The notes under the pieces were generated by a model. It was not told where the DNA came from, made no database searches, and saw only the letters and a program-made list of their open reading frames with translations. From assembly GCA_910587045.1 (NCBI GenBank), contig CAJULG010000005.1:62001-126000 (forward strand): DNA of 64,000 nt. The letters are read 5' to 3'. Of this stretch, positions 31,499 through 40,279 are shown piece after piece. Origin of the DNA: an uncultured Lachnospiraceae bacterium. Lineage in GTDB: Bacteria; Bacillota; Clostridia; Lachnospirales; Lachnospiraceae. A program made the translations under genes and the position numbers. Numbering within the stretch: position 1 is the stretch's first letter; the number at the start of each line of letters is the position of its first letter.

Positions 31499-34060
31499 AT
31501 GAATAAGAAGACAAACCAGTTTTTAAAAAGAAGTCTGATCGTACTATTGTCCGTATGTATTGTGGTATTTGTCTGCCTGACTCTGTTCATGACAAGAAAA
31601 ACGGAGGACTCCGTCCGTGACATTACAGAAATCTATATGAAGGAAATGAATATCCAGATCCAGCAGAAGTTTAGTTCTATTATAGAACTGCGGCTGGAGC
31701 AGGTTGATGGCATCATTAACCGGACGCCGCCGGAATCTGCCAGCCATGATGAGGATATGGTAAAGGAACTGGAAAGCAGTGCGGAAATAAGGAATTTTAC
31801 TTATCTGGCATTCATTGGAGAAGATGGCAGTATAGAGAAGCTTTATGGAGAAGATGTAGAGATTGATACCTGTGAATCAGCTCTGAAGGAATTGGAGGAG
31901 AGCGGAAACCTGGTAACCCGGGGGAAGGATTCAAAAGGAGAAAATATGCTGATCCTGGGGAAGGAAGCAGCATATCCGATGAATGATGGAGATACCAGTA
32001 CTGCTCTGATCGTGGGGATATCCATGGAATATCTGAATGAAGCACTGTTCCTGGATCGGGATGATACAATGGTTTATTCCCATATAATCGATAAAGATGG
32101 TACTTTTGTAATTCGGAACTTTGATGCATACCGGAATAATTATTATGATCGTATTCGGGGTGAATATGGTAAATTGAATGGAAAGACACCGGAGGATTAC
32201 GTGAATGAGATGCAGGCGGCGATCGCTGAGGGAAGAGATTACACTACTCTGACACTGGTAAATGGAAAGCGCCAGTATATATATTGTTCTTCCATTTCAG
32301 AACATTCCTCCTGGTATCTGATCACGGTCATGTCAGAATCGGCATTTAGCAGTTCTCTTAATAAGCTGGACGGGATTCGCCTGGTTACCATGATTGCTTC
32401 ATTAGCTCTGATTCTGATTACGGTAATCATCATATTTGTGAAATATTATGGTCTGACAAGGAGCCAGATTGCTGAATTGAATGAGGCAAGGCAGGAGGCG
32501 GATCGTGCGAATAAGGCAAAAAGCGATTTTCTGTCCAGCATGAGCCATGATATCCGCACACCAATGAATGCGATCGTGGGTATGACGGAGATCGCATTAA
32601 AAAATATCGGAGATTCTGCCCGGCTGGAAGATTGTCTGAGAAAAGTGAAATTGTCCAGTAAACAGCTTCTGGGCTTGATCAATGATATTCTGGATATGTC
32701 GAAGATTGAAAGCGGAAAGATGCACCTGAATATGAATCAGGTATCCCTGCGGGAGACCATGGAGGATATCGTGAATATCATTCAGCCGCAGATGAAGGCA
32801 AAGAACCTGCAGTTTGATATCTTTATCCAGCAGATCATGGTAGAAGAAGTACGTTGTGACAGTGTACGACTGAATCAGGTGTTGTTGAATATTTTGTCGA
32901 ATGCCATTAAGTTCACACCGGAAGGCGGCGTGATCGATATCTATCTGAATCAGGAATCGTCTCCGAAAGGGGATGATTATGTGCGTACCTGTTTCCGGGT
33001 AAAGGATACCGGAATCGGAATGTCAGAAGAATTTCAGAAAAAGATATGGAGCTCCTTTGAGCGGGAGGACCGGGAACAGGTTCAGCATATTACAGGCTCC
33101 GGGCTGGGAATGGCAATCGTAAAGCAGATTGTTGAGATCATGGGAGGAACCATTGAATTACAGAGTGCATTGGGAGAAGGAAGCGAGTTCCAGGTTGCTT
33201 TAGACTTAGAGCGGGCTGATGTAAAGGAAGAGGAGATGATCCTGCCTTCCTGGAATATGCTGGTAGTGGATGACAACGAACAGTTATGTCTCAGCGCCGC
33301 CATGAATCTTTCAGAGCTTGGTGTCAATGCAGAGTGGGCGCTGGATGGTAAACGGGCGGTAAAAATGGTACGGGAACGCCATGCGAGAGATGATGATTAT
33401 GAGTTTGTTTTAATTGATTGGCGAATGCCGGAGATGAGCGGAATTGAGACCGTACATGCAATTCAGGAGGCTGTAGGAGAAGAAATACCGATCTTTTTGA
33501 TTTCTGCTTATGACTGGGAGGATATTGAAGAAGAAGCCAAAGATGCAAAGATCAAAGGGTTTATTCCAAAGCCGTTATTTAAATCTACCCTGTATACCTG
33601 TCTGCGGGAGTATATAGAAGGAAAAGCGGAATCACCAAAGCAGGAGGAAAAGGAAGACATTGATTTTACCGGTAAGCGGATCCTTCTGACAGAGGATATT
33701 GATATGAACTGGGAGATTGCCAACGAGATACTTACCTCTGTAGGGTTTCTGGTGGAACGGGCTGAGAATGGTAAGATCTGTGTGGAGAAATTCCAGGCTT
33801 CAGAAGAAAACTATTATGATCTGGTGTTAATGGATATCCGGATGCCGGTTATGACGGGTTATGATGCGGCTGTGGCGATCCGAGAGCTGGCCAGGCCGGA
33901 TCACGATCTGCCGATCATTGCCATGACAGCAGATGCATTTACGGATGATATCCAGCGCTGTCTGGATTGTGGCATGAATGCCCATATTGCAAAGCCGATC
34001 AACATTAAGGAATTAATGGGATTATTACAGAAATATCTGGCTGCTTCCCAGGGAAAATGA
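31499..34060 (+). CDS. Hybrid sensor histidine kinase with two receiver domains
   Basis: 853 residues; ATG 31499 follows AAAGAGG. TM1 at about 12-31, an extracytoplasmic dCache-like sensor (32-293: FTYLAFIGEDGSIEKLYGEDVE..., DKDGTFVIRN), TM2 at about 295-315, HisKA with SMSHDIRTPMNAIVGM (His350), HATPase (NILSNAIKFTPEGG; DTGIGM; GSGLGMAIV), then REC1 (about 584-705, VLIDWRMPEMSG) and REC2 (about 725-845, LVLMDIRMPVMTG). No HPt domain is attached, matching the separate HPt gene upstream. The signal is unknown; the sensor type often binds small organic molecules. Confidence 0.92.
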   Translation: MNKKTNQFLKRSLIVLLSVCIVVFVCLTLFMTRKTEDSVRDITEIYMKEMNIQIQQKFSSIIELRLEQVDGIINRTPPESASHDEDMVKELESSAEIRNFTYLAFIGEDGSIEKLYGEDVEIDTCESALKELEESGNLVTRGKDSKGENMLILGKEAAYPMNDGDTSTALIVGISMEYLNEALFLDRDDTMVYSHIIDKDGTFVIRNFDAYRNNYYDRIRGEYGKLNGKTPEDYVNEMQAAIAEGRDYTTLTLVNGKRQYIYCSSISEHSSWYLITVMSESAFSSSLNKLDGIRLVTMIASLALILITVIIIFVKYYGLTRSQIAELNEARQEADRANKAKSDFLSSMSHDIRTPMNAIVGMTEIALKNIGDSARLEDCLRKVKLSSKQLLGLINDILDMSKIESGKMHLNMNQVSLRETMEDIVNIIQPQMKAKNLQFDIFIQQIMVEEVRCDSVRLNQVLLNILSNAIKFTPEGGVIDIYLNQESSPKGDDYVRTCFRVKDTGIGMSEEFQKKIWSSFEREDREQVQHITGSGLGMAIVKQIVEIMGGTIELQSALGEGSEFQVALDLERADVKEEEMILPSWNMLVVDDNEQLCLSAAMNLSELGVNAEWALDGKRAVKMVRERHARDDDYEFVLIDWRMPEMSGIETVHAIQEAVGEEIPIFLISAYDWEDIEEEAKDAKIKGFIPKPLFKSTLYTCLREYIEGKAESPKQEEKEDIDFTGKRILLTEDIDMNWEIANEILTSVGFLVERAENGKICVEKFQASEENYYDLVLMDIRMPVMTGYDAAVAIRELARPDHDLPIIAMTADAFTDDIQRCLDCGMNAHIAKPINIKELMGLLQKYLAASQGK

Positions 34061-34095
34061 ATCAGATGGATGTAGTTTGATCCGGGTAATATGAA

Positions 34096-34144
34096 TTGAC
34101 ATACATACCGATAGTATGATAATATGAACATACTATCGGTATGT
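34096..34144 (+). promoter_or_regulatory. Promoter and double operator before tetR gene
   Basis: TTGACA (34096-34101) and TAATAT (34120-34125) overlap a 16+16 base perfect inverted repeat: ACATACCGATAGTATG (34103-34118) and CATACTATCGGTATGT (34129-34144), spacer 10. Each arm is itself a near-dyad CATAC-N5-GTATG, so two repressor dimers may bind side by side. The repressor gene follows at 34188, implying autorepression. Confidence 0.82.
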
Positions 34145-34187
34145 TTTTGCATAAAAGCGTGTATTTTCATTTGGGAGGTGAGAAACA

Positions 34188-34841
34188 ATGGCTAGAAACA
34201 AGCATCCGGAGGAGACCGTGAATCTTATATTGGACGTTGCATTCCGGCTGTTTATGGAACAGGGCTATGAGCATACGTCCATTCAGGATATCATTGATAA
34301 TCTGGGAGGACTTAGTAAGGGTGCTATCTATCACCATTTTAAGTCCAAGGAGGAAATTCTTGTTGCAGTTACGGATCGAATGACTGCAGAGTCAAATCGA
34401 CTGCTGGCAGAGATCCGGGATCGTTCAGGGATAAATGGCCGGGAAAAGCTAAAGGTAATTTTTAAAGAGTCTATTTTTAGACCGGTACAGGATGATATAT
34501 TCACTGTGGCGCCAAACTTAAGCAATAATCCCAGATTGTTATTTAGCATTTTTCGTGAGACAATTTATGAAGCGGCACCAAAGTATATTTTGCCGATCAT
34601 AAAGGAAGGCGTTGCAGATGGCTCCATTCAAACGGAGTATCCGGCAGAATTGGCAGAGTTGATCATCCTGGCGGCGAATGTCTGGATGAATCCGATGATA
34701 TTTGATGATTCTGTGGAGGAAGCCAATCGAAAGTTCATGGTGTTCCGACAGATGATGCAGGGATTTGGCCTGGATGTAATAGATGAGGAGATGCTGGACC
34801 GGCTGGGGGAGCTGGCAGAGATATATCAGAAAAACAGGTAA
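34188..34841 (+). CDS. TetR/AcrR-family repressor
   Basis: 217 residues. Residues about 10-56 are the TetR helix-turn-helix (ILDVAFRLFMEQGYEHTSIQDIIDNLGGLSKGAIYHHFKSKEEIL). The all-helical C-terminal domain binds a ligand. The gene follows GGGAGGTGAG. It lies upstream of an MFS pump gene, and both promoters carry related dyads with ATACCG half sites. So it probably represses itself and the pump and is released by a pump substrate. Confidence 0.93.
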   Translation: MARNKHPEETVNLILDVAFRLFMEQGYEHTSIQDIIDNLGGLSKGAIYHHFKSKEEILVAVTDRMTAESNRLLAEIRDRSGINGREKLKVIFKESIFRPVQDDIFTVAPNLSNNPRLLFSIFRETIYEAAPKYILPIIKEGVADGSIQTEYPAELAELIILAANVWMNPMIFDDSVEEANRKFMVFRQMMQGFGLDVIDEEMLDRLGELAEIYQKNR

Positions 34842-34863
34842 TAGTTGATACCCGATCATAATA

Positions 34864-34893
34864 TGAGAAACCCGCATTGCGCGTTTCTTATAT
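34864..34893 (+). terminator. Weak terminator after tetR gene
   Basis: AGAAAC pairs with GTTTCT around a GC-rich loop (CCCGCATTGCGC), followed by an AT-rich stretch with T6 further on. It lies in the short gap before the pump promoter. Confidence 0.4.
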
Positions 34894-34902
34894 TTATAAT
34901 TT

Positions 34903-34930
34903 TTTACATACCGACATGCGGTATTATATA
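34903..34930 (+). promoter_or_regulatory. MFS promoter with TetR operator in the spacer
   Basis: TTTACA (34903-34908) and TATATA (34925-34930) are 16 bases apart. The spacer is filled by the dyad ATACCG-ACATG-CGGTAT (34908-34924), which shares the ATACCG half site with the double operator at 34103-34144. A repressor bound here would block the promoter. Confidence 0.75.
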
Positions 34931-34942
34931 TGGAGGATTAAA

Positions 34943-36202
34943 ATGAGCACAAGGACAAAATTGTTTTCGAAGGACTTTACACTGGTAGTGATCGGACAGA
35001 TCATTTCATTATTCGGGAATGCTGTGATACGGTTTGCCCTGCCGCTGTATCTGTTAAATCAGACCGGTTCCTCAACGCTATATGGAGTAGTTACCGGCTG
35101 TGCATTTATTCCATTTATCCTGCTGTCACCGGTTGGCGGCATTTTGGCAGATAAAGTAAACAAGAGGAATATTATGGTGGTACTGGACTTTATAACTGCT
35201 GCTGTTATTTTAAGCTTTTCCCTGCTTATGGACGGCCTGGATCTGGTGCTGTTGTTAACGGTTACATTGATGCTCTTATACGGTATTGCAGGTGCCTATC
35301 AGCCTGCAGTACAGGCAAGTGTACCATCTCTGGTAAGAGAGGATAATTTTATTCAGGCAAATGCAGTCATTAATATGATCAGCTCTCTTTCTTCGCTTGC
35401 CGGGCCTGTACTTGGAGGAATATTATACAGTTCATATGGTTTAAAGCCGGTCCTGTGGGTCTGCGTGGCCTGCTTTCTGGCTTCGGCAATCATGGAGATT
35501 TTTATTCATATACCTTTTGCAAAAGCAGCATCAGAAAGCGGTATCTGGAATATGCTGAAAAATGATCTGAAGGACAGCATCCGCTTTATCAGAAAGGATA
35601 AGCCGGTCATCGGGAGGGTTCTTCTTGTAACCTGCGGGATCAATCTGTTTTTATCTGCGCTGATCCTGGTCGGCCTGCCTTATATGATAACAGAGGTGCT
35701 GTGCTTCGCGCCGGAGCAGGCAAATAAGCTGTATGGCTTTGCACAGGGAGTATTAGGGGCAGGCGGACTGGCAGGCGGTATCTGTACCGGTATATTTGCA
35801 AAACGGCTGACCCTTAAACGGGCTGGAAGCCTGATCGTCATTGCTGCAGTCTGTGTTCTGCCCATGGGTCTGTCGCTGATGGTAGGTTCATCTGCTCTTC
35901 TAAATTATATTGTCATGACGACAGGCTGCTTTTTGATCATGATATGCTCTACGATCTTTTCTGTACAGATGATGGCTTTTGTCCAGATAGAAACACCCCG
36001 GAATCTGATCGGCAAGGTAACAGCTCTGATCCTTACGGTTTCCATGTGTGCGCAGCCCCTTGGCAGTGCATTGTATGGTATCTTATTTGACATCTGCAAG
36101 GGGCTTGAGTTCTCTGTATTCTTATTTTCCAGTGCTGTATCGTTGGGAATCGCGATCGGGGCAAACCGGATCTTTTGGAAATTGCAAAATTCAGACAAAT
36201 AA
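34943..36202 (+). CDS. MFS efflux transporter
   Basis: 419 residues, 12 predicted membrane helices. ATG 34943 follows TGGAGGA. MFS signs: SLFGNAVIRFALPLYLLNQTGSS in helix 1, GGILADKVNKRNIMVVLDF (motif A, loop 2-3), and a similar loop between helices 8 and 9. The layout resembles the macrolide/drug pumps of the MFS_3 group (MefA-like). Controlled by the adjacent TetR-family repressor. Probably exports a drug or toxic metabolite, identity unknown. Confidence 0.85.
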   Translation: MSTRTKLFSKDFTLVVIGQIISLFGNAVIRFALPLYLLNQTGSSTLYGVVTGCAFIPFILLSPVGGILADKVNKRNIMVVLDFITAAVILSFSLLMDGLDLVLLLTVTLMLLYGIAGAYQPAVQASVPSLVREDNFIQANAVINMISSLSSLAGPVLGGILYSSYGLKPVLWVCVACFLASAIMEIFIHIPFAKAASESGIWNMLKNDLKDSIRFIRKDKPVIGRVLLVTCGINLFLSALILVGLPYMITEVLCFAPEQANKLYGFAQGVLGAGGLAGGICTGIFAKRLTLKRAGSLIVIAAVCVLPMGLSLMVGSSALLNYIVMTTGCFLIMICSTIFSVQMMAFVQIETPRNLIGKVTALILTVSMCAQPLGSALYGILFDICKGLEFSVFLFSSAVSLGIAIGANRIFWKLQNSDK

Positions 36203-36310
36203 AACCAAATGTGTTATACTATGCCTTGAGGAGGGGCCCGCCAAAGCCGGGAGGAGTCCTGAGGTCGGACAGAAGCAAAATGAAGGAGCAGCAATATTAT
36301 GATCATCTTT
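36192..36310 (+). ncRNA. Candidate small RNA or structured leader with own promoter
   Basis: CAGACA (36192-36197), 17 bases, TATACT (36215-36220) predict a start near 36227. The following 80 bases are purine-rich and GC-rich compared with the surroundings and fold locally: CCCG/CGGG around 36238-36253, GTCC/GGAC around 36257-36271. No reading frame fits, and no known riboswitch, SRP, RNase P or tmRNA core was recognised. It could be a leader of the small gene at 36402. Confidence 0.3.
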
Positions 36311-36401
36311 TATAGGGGTTATTTTCTCCTGTAATGGTATGAATCATTTTGTTTGAAGCATGATAATAACTGAGGATACAGAAGAAAGGAAGCGTGTTGT
36401 A

Positions 36402-36632
36402 ATGAAGAATCCGGCAGCATTATTTAAATTAAAGGGATTATGGGAGCATTTTGTTCAGAATCATCCTAAATTTCCCAGATTTCTGGATGCATTGAAGAAT
36501 TCCGGTATTGGTGAGGGCAGTGTAATTGAGATTCAGGTGACCCAGCCGGATGGCCAGGAGATGAAAACGAATATCAAAGTAAAGCAGTCTGATCTGGAAC
36601 TGTTTGAGCAATTAAGAAACCTGCTGGGATGA
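36402..36632 (+). CDS. Conserved small Clostridia protein, 76 aa
   Basis: ATG 36402 with AAAGGA 11 bases upstream. FKLKGLWEHFVQNHPKFPRFLDALKNSGIGEGSVIEIQVTQPDGQEMKTNIKVKQSDLELFEQLRNLLG: an N-terminal helical part resembling a helix bundle that packs against the C-terminal strand pair. Small conserved cytosolic protein in Lachnospiraceae; no function known to me. A bidirectional terminator follows. Confidence 0.68.
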   Translation: MKNPAALFKLKGLWEHFVQNHPKFPRFLDALKNSGIGEGSVIEIQVTQPDGQEMKTNIKVKQSDLELFEQLRNLLG

Positions 36633-36692
36633 TTGTTCACGGGCTGTAGTCATTTCGACTGATATAAGCAGAAGTATTATAAGAAAACAATG

Positions 36693-36733
36693 AAAACCCC
36701 CGCTGACGAATGGCAAATGTGCGGGGGTTTTCT
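36693..36733. terminator. Bidirectional terminator
   Basis: AAAACCCCCGC and GCGGGGGTTTT form an 11-bp stem with T and A runs on both sides. It separates the convergent genes at 36402 and 38508. Confidence 0.9.
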
Positions 36734-36855
36734 TTGCTTGGGGAGGTGTGAAAAATCTTTCAACACCTATTACTATAATTATGAATTGTGATGAATCTGT
36801 GTTCTTCATCTTAAAGAAAACTGTTTAAATCCTTACGAATATGAAGAAGAATCTT

Positions 36856-38508
36856 TCAGCCTTCCCATTGCTGTAAGGTGCTGACCAGAAGTGGCACAAT
36901 CTGCTTTTTTCGTGAGACCACACCCGGAAGATAGCAGGTATTACCGGCCAGTTCAGTATGGAATGCCTCCTGGATCAACCGGTCTGCCTGTTCACCAAAG
37001 AGAAGCAGGTTGGAGGCTTCTTCTAATATATTAGTCATAACAAAGAAGATCATGTCGCATTTTGTGGTCTGATAGGAGACTTCTAAATAGGTATTGATCT
37101 TTACCTGCAGATCCTGAAGCTCCTGACGGTTCAAGGAGCTGATTTGCCCCACGCCAAAGGTGATCTCTCCGACCTGAAAGGTTTTAAAATCCTGATAGAA
37201 TATTTCCTCCGGGGATTTTCCGATCAGATCGCTGCCGGCAGCAAACATTTCCATGGCATAGGTTTCAATATCAATACCTGCAAGCGCGGATAACTGCCGG
37301 GCGGCAGATTCGTCCATCGGTGTACAGGTAGGAGAACGAAACATCAGGGTATCCGAAAGGATGGCGGAGCAGAGCAGTCCGGCAATCTGTTTGGGCGGCG
37401 TTACATTCTGTTCGGTATACATCTGGTAAATGATAGTTGCGGTACAGCCCACCGGCTGATTCCGGAAATAAACCGGATTAATGGTTTCCATGGAGCCGAT
37501 GCGGTGATGGTCAATGATCTCCAGGATTTCTGCATTTTCAATTCCGGTTACCGCCTGGGAACGCTCGTTGTGGTCAACCAGGATCACCTGTTTTCGACGC
37601 ATGGCAAGGAGATTCCGCCGGGAAACCATACCATAGTAATTGCCGACTGCATCCGTGATCGGAAAGTCCCGGTGCCGGAGCCTGGACATAGTTTCCTTTA
37701 CGCTGTCCAGTGTGTCGTCTAACTGGAAGGTGATCAGATTGGAACGACGCATGAAGTATCGGATGGGAATGCACTGGTTGATCATCCGGGCAGCAGAATA
37801 GGTATCATAGTATGTGGTAATGATGTTACACTGGTGTTCTTCTGCAAGCCGGATAATGGATGGAGAAACCCTGGCATTCAGGCAGACGATCAGACAGAAG
37901 GCTCCCTGTTCAATAGCCTCCCGCTGGGCTTCTTCCCGGTCTGCAACCAGAACCAGGTCATCCTCTTCAATACATGCCTCAATGATATCTACATTGGCCG
38001 CTGCGATCAATACCTTACCGTTAATAATGCGTGCATGGGGATTGCCACAGACCAGGGTTCCCTCCAGCACATCCAGTAAATTACTGATAGGGGTACGGGC
38101 AAGCGCAAGAATGTTGTTATCATATACGTCCATATAGGATTTGGCAATATCATTAATGGTAATCAGGCCTTCCAGCTTATTACGGTTTTGTATGATCGGA
38201 AGGGTTACCACATCATGCTCCTTCATCAGCTGCCAGGCAGTCCGGATCGATATGGTATCCGGTACGCCTTTCGTTTCCCGAAAATCAATGTCACGCATCT
38301 GAACATTGACGTCCTCCAGATATTCCGGCGGGGCGGCGCCGAAATAATTCAGGACAAAGTTTGTTTCGTTGTTGATATTTCCGGCCCGACGGGCAATATA
38401 ATGACCGGGATGTTCAATATTTTTCAGATAAGCATAGGCTATTGCAGAACAGATGGAATCGGTATCCGGGTTCCTGTGGCCGATAATACTGATGGAGCGT
38501 TGTTCCAT
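36856..38508 (-). CDS. ppaC: Mn-dependent inorganic pyrophosphatase with CBS and DRTGG domains
   Basis: Hydrolyses pyrophosphate. Family II (DHH) catalytic parts are split by a regulatory insert: GHRNPDTDSI at the start, DHNERSQ, EIIDHHRIG and SDTLMFRSPTCT later, and the C-terminal substrate motif VSRKKQIVP. Residues about 70-300 hold two CBS motifs and a DRTGG domain, the arrangement of nucleotide-regulated enzymes inhibited by AMP/ADP and activated by Ap4A. 550 residues is the expected length. ATG with GAGGTG before it. Confidence 0.95.
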   Translation of the reverse strand: MEQRSISIIGHRNPDTDSICSAIAYAYLKNIEHPGHYIARRAGNINNETNFVLNYFGAAPPEYLEDVNVQMRDIDFRETKGVPDTISIRTAWQLMKEHDVVTLPIIQNRNKLEGLITINDIAKSYMDVYDNNILALARTPISNLLDVLEGTLVCGNPHARIINGKVLIAAANVDIIEACIEEDDLVLVADREEAQREAIEQGAFCLIVCLNARVSPSIIRLAEEHQCNIITTYYDTYSAARMINQCIPIRYFMRRSNLITFQLDDTLDSVKETMSRLRHRDFPITDAVGNYYGMVSRRNLLAMRRKQVILVDHNERSQAVTGIENAEILEIIDHHRIGSMETINPVYFRNQPVGCTATIIYQMYTEQNVTPPKQIAGLLCSAILSDTLMFRSPTCTPMDESAARQLSALAGIDIETYAMEMFAAGSDLIGKSPEEIFYQDFKTFQVGEITFGVGQISSLNRQELQDLQVKINTYLEVSYQTTKCDMIFFVMTNILEEASNLLLFGEQADRLIQEAFHTELAGNTCYLPGVVSRKKQIVPLLVSTLQQWEG

Positions 38509-38640
38509 GTTACACCTCGTTTAATTTGTTATTTTACAGTGCTTCTATTCTAATGATGAGATACTTTACAATGTATTATACTGTGTTCCAGGTATAAGAA
38601 CAACATATGTTTCAGAAAAACCTCCTGTATTTTCTATTGC

Positions 38641-38669
38641 TTGTATTTTCTTATCTCAGGTGCGATAAT
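38641..38669 (+). promoter_or_regulatory. Promoter of MATE gene
   Basis: TTGTAT (38641-38646), 17 bases, GATAAT (38664-38669); AAAGGAG at 38692-38698 precedes ATG 38706. Confidence 0.6.
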
Positions 38670-38705
38670 AACAGGTATCATATATATGTTTGAAAGGAGT
38701 CCCCA

Positions 38706-40073
38706 ATGAATACACAGAAGCAGGCAGAGGAAAATGAGGCGCTGGCCGTCGAGCCGGTAGGCCGGTTATTGTTCCGGCTGGCGATACCGACCGTGGTGGC
38801 CCAACTGGTGAATCTGTTATATAACATAATCGACCGGATCTATGTGGGACATATTCCGGAGGTAGGGACGGAGGCTCTGGCAGGCTTAGGTGTTACCTTT
38901 CCGATTGTGATGCTGGTGGCAGCAGCCTCCAGTCTGGCAGGTATGGGTGGAGCATCCAGAGCAGCGATCTCCATGGGAAAGGGAGAGCATGATAAGGCAG
39001 AGAAATATCTGGGAAATGCTGCGCTGCTTCTGGTCTTGTTTTCTATTGTTCTCACGGTGGTATTTCTGATCACCAGAGATCCGATCCTGATGGTATTTGG
39101 TGCCAGTGAAGCGACTCTGCCATATGCCAGCAGTTATCTCGGGATCTACCTGCTTGGTACGGTTTTTGTTCAGATCGCATTGGGGTTAAATATGTTCATT
39201 ACGAATCAGGGCTTCGCGAAAACCAGTATGGCGACGGTCTGTATTGGTGCTGTTCTGAACATCATCTTAGATCCGCTTTTTATCTTTGTCTTTGGGATGG
39301 AGGTGCGTGGGGCGGCACTGGCGACCATTATCAGCCAGGCGGTGTCGGCTGTCTGGGTGCTTAAGTTCTTAACCGGAAAGCGGACCGTATTGCGGTTAAA
39401 ACTGTCCTGTATGCGGCCGGACCGGAGGATCATTGGTTCCACACTGCTCCTTGGAATTTCTCCTTTTATTATGCAGTCAACGGAAAGTCTGATACAGTTG
39501 ATATTCAATACAGGGATGCAGACCTACGGGAACGATATGTATGTAGCGGTCATGTCCATTCTGTTCAGTGTAATGCAGGTGGTCTGGATGCCGATGCAGG
39601 GCTTTGCACAGGGAGCCCAGCCGATCATCAGCTATAATTATGGAGCGCAGAATATTGCCAGGGTGAAGAAGTGCTTTCGTCTGCTGTTTGTGATCTGTCT
39701 CGGCTTCTCTCTTTTCATTATTGCACTGGTAGAGGTATTCCCCGGTATGTTCATTGGAATGTTTACGGATGAAACGGAATTGATTCAGCTGGGGATACCG
39801 GCCCTTCGGGTCTTTATGCTTGGTATGTGTCTGATGGGAGCCCAGAGTGCCTGTCAGCAGACCTTCCTTGCATTAGGAGAATCTATGATCTCTATGTTCC
39901 TGGCCCTGCTGCGGAAGGTGATCCTTTTGATGCCTCTGGCGTTGCTCCTGCCGGTAATTACCGGATGGGGTGTCTGGGGATTGTTGATCGCAGAGCCGGT
40001 CAGCGATGTGATAGCAGTAAGCACGACGGTCACCATGTTTGCGATCCGGAGCCGGAAGATTCTGGCAGAGTAG
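38706..40073 (+). CDS. MATE-family multidrug exporter
   Basis: 455 residues, 12 membrane helices in two MatE repeats. Signs include LAIPTVVAQLVNLLYNIIDRIYVGHI, GLGVTFPIVMLVAAASSLAGMGGASRAAISMG and in the second half SESLIQLIFNT ... MPMQGFAQGAQPIISYNYGAQ. Cation-coupled drug/metabolite export. Has its own promoter; no regulator gene is adjacent. Similar to DinF/NorM-like Clostridia MATE proteins. Confidence 0.92.
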   Translation: MNTQKQAEENEALAVEPVGRLLFRLAIPTVVAQLVNLLYNIIDRIYVGHIPEVGTEALAGLGVTFPIVMLVAAASSLAGMGGASRAAISMGKGEHDKAEKYLGNAALLLVLFSIVLTVVFLITRDPILMVFGASEATLPYASSYLGIYLLGTVFVQIALGLNMFITNQGFAKTSMATVCIGAVLNIILDPLFIFVFGMEVRGAALATIISQAVSAVWVLKFLTGKRTVLRLKLSCMRPDRRIIGSTLLLGISPFIMQSTESLIQLIFNTGMQTYGNDMYVAVMSILFSVMQVVWMPMQGFAQGAQPIISYNYGAQNIARVKKCFRLLFVICLGFSLFIIALVEVFPGMFIGMFTDETELIQLGIPALRVFMLGMCLMGAQSACQQTFLALGESMISMFLALLRKVILLMPLALLLPVITGWGVWGLLIAEPVSDVIAVSTTVTMFAIRSRKILAE

Positions 40074-40104
40074 GCGGGGATTTTTCTCGGTTTCTTTATC
40101 CGTT

Positions 40105-40257
40105 AGTGAAGAAGAAGTTGCCAGTGGCGATAATAGTGGCGACAATAATGGCGATATAAATAAAGTGCTTTTCCTATTAGAAAAGGAGCCTGCTATTACA
40201 GCGAAAAAGATGAGTGAGCGGCCTGGCATGAGTACCAGGAAGGTCTGGAAACGTTAA
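40105..40257 (+). pseudogene. C-terminal remnant of a wHTH regulator
   Basis: An open stretch after the MATE stop codes SVSEEEVASGDNSGDNNGDINKVLFLLEKEPAITAKKMSERPGMSTRKVWKR and stops. The repetitive GDNSGDNNGDI linker and the final helix-turn-helix resemble the C-terminal ends of AlbA_2/schlafen-like regulators, which link repeated GGVN/SDN units to a winged helix. No start codon or N-terminal domain is present. A decayed gene end. Confidence 0.5.
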
Positions 40258-40279
40258 ACGATGGTTTCCGGCCATACCT

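Noticed and set aside
36220..36310. SRP RNA, RNase P RNA or tmRNA
   Set aside because: The diagnostic cores are missing, such as the GGAAGG...AGCAGCC part of SRP RNA; only a generic candidate is reported.
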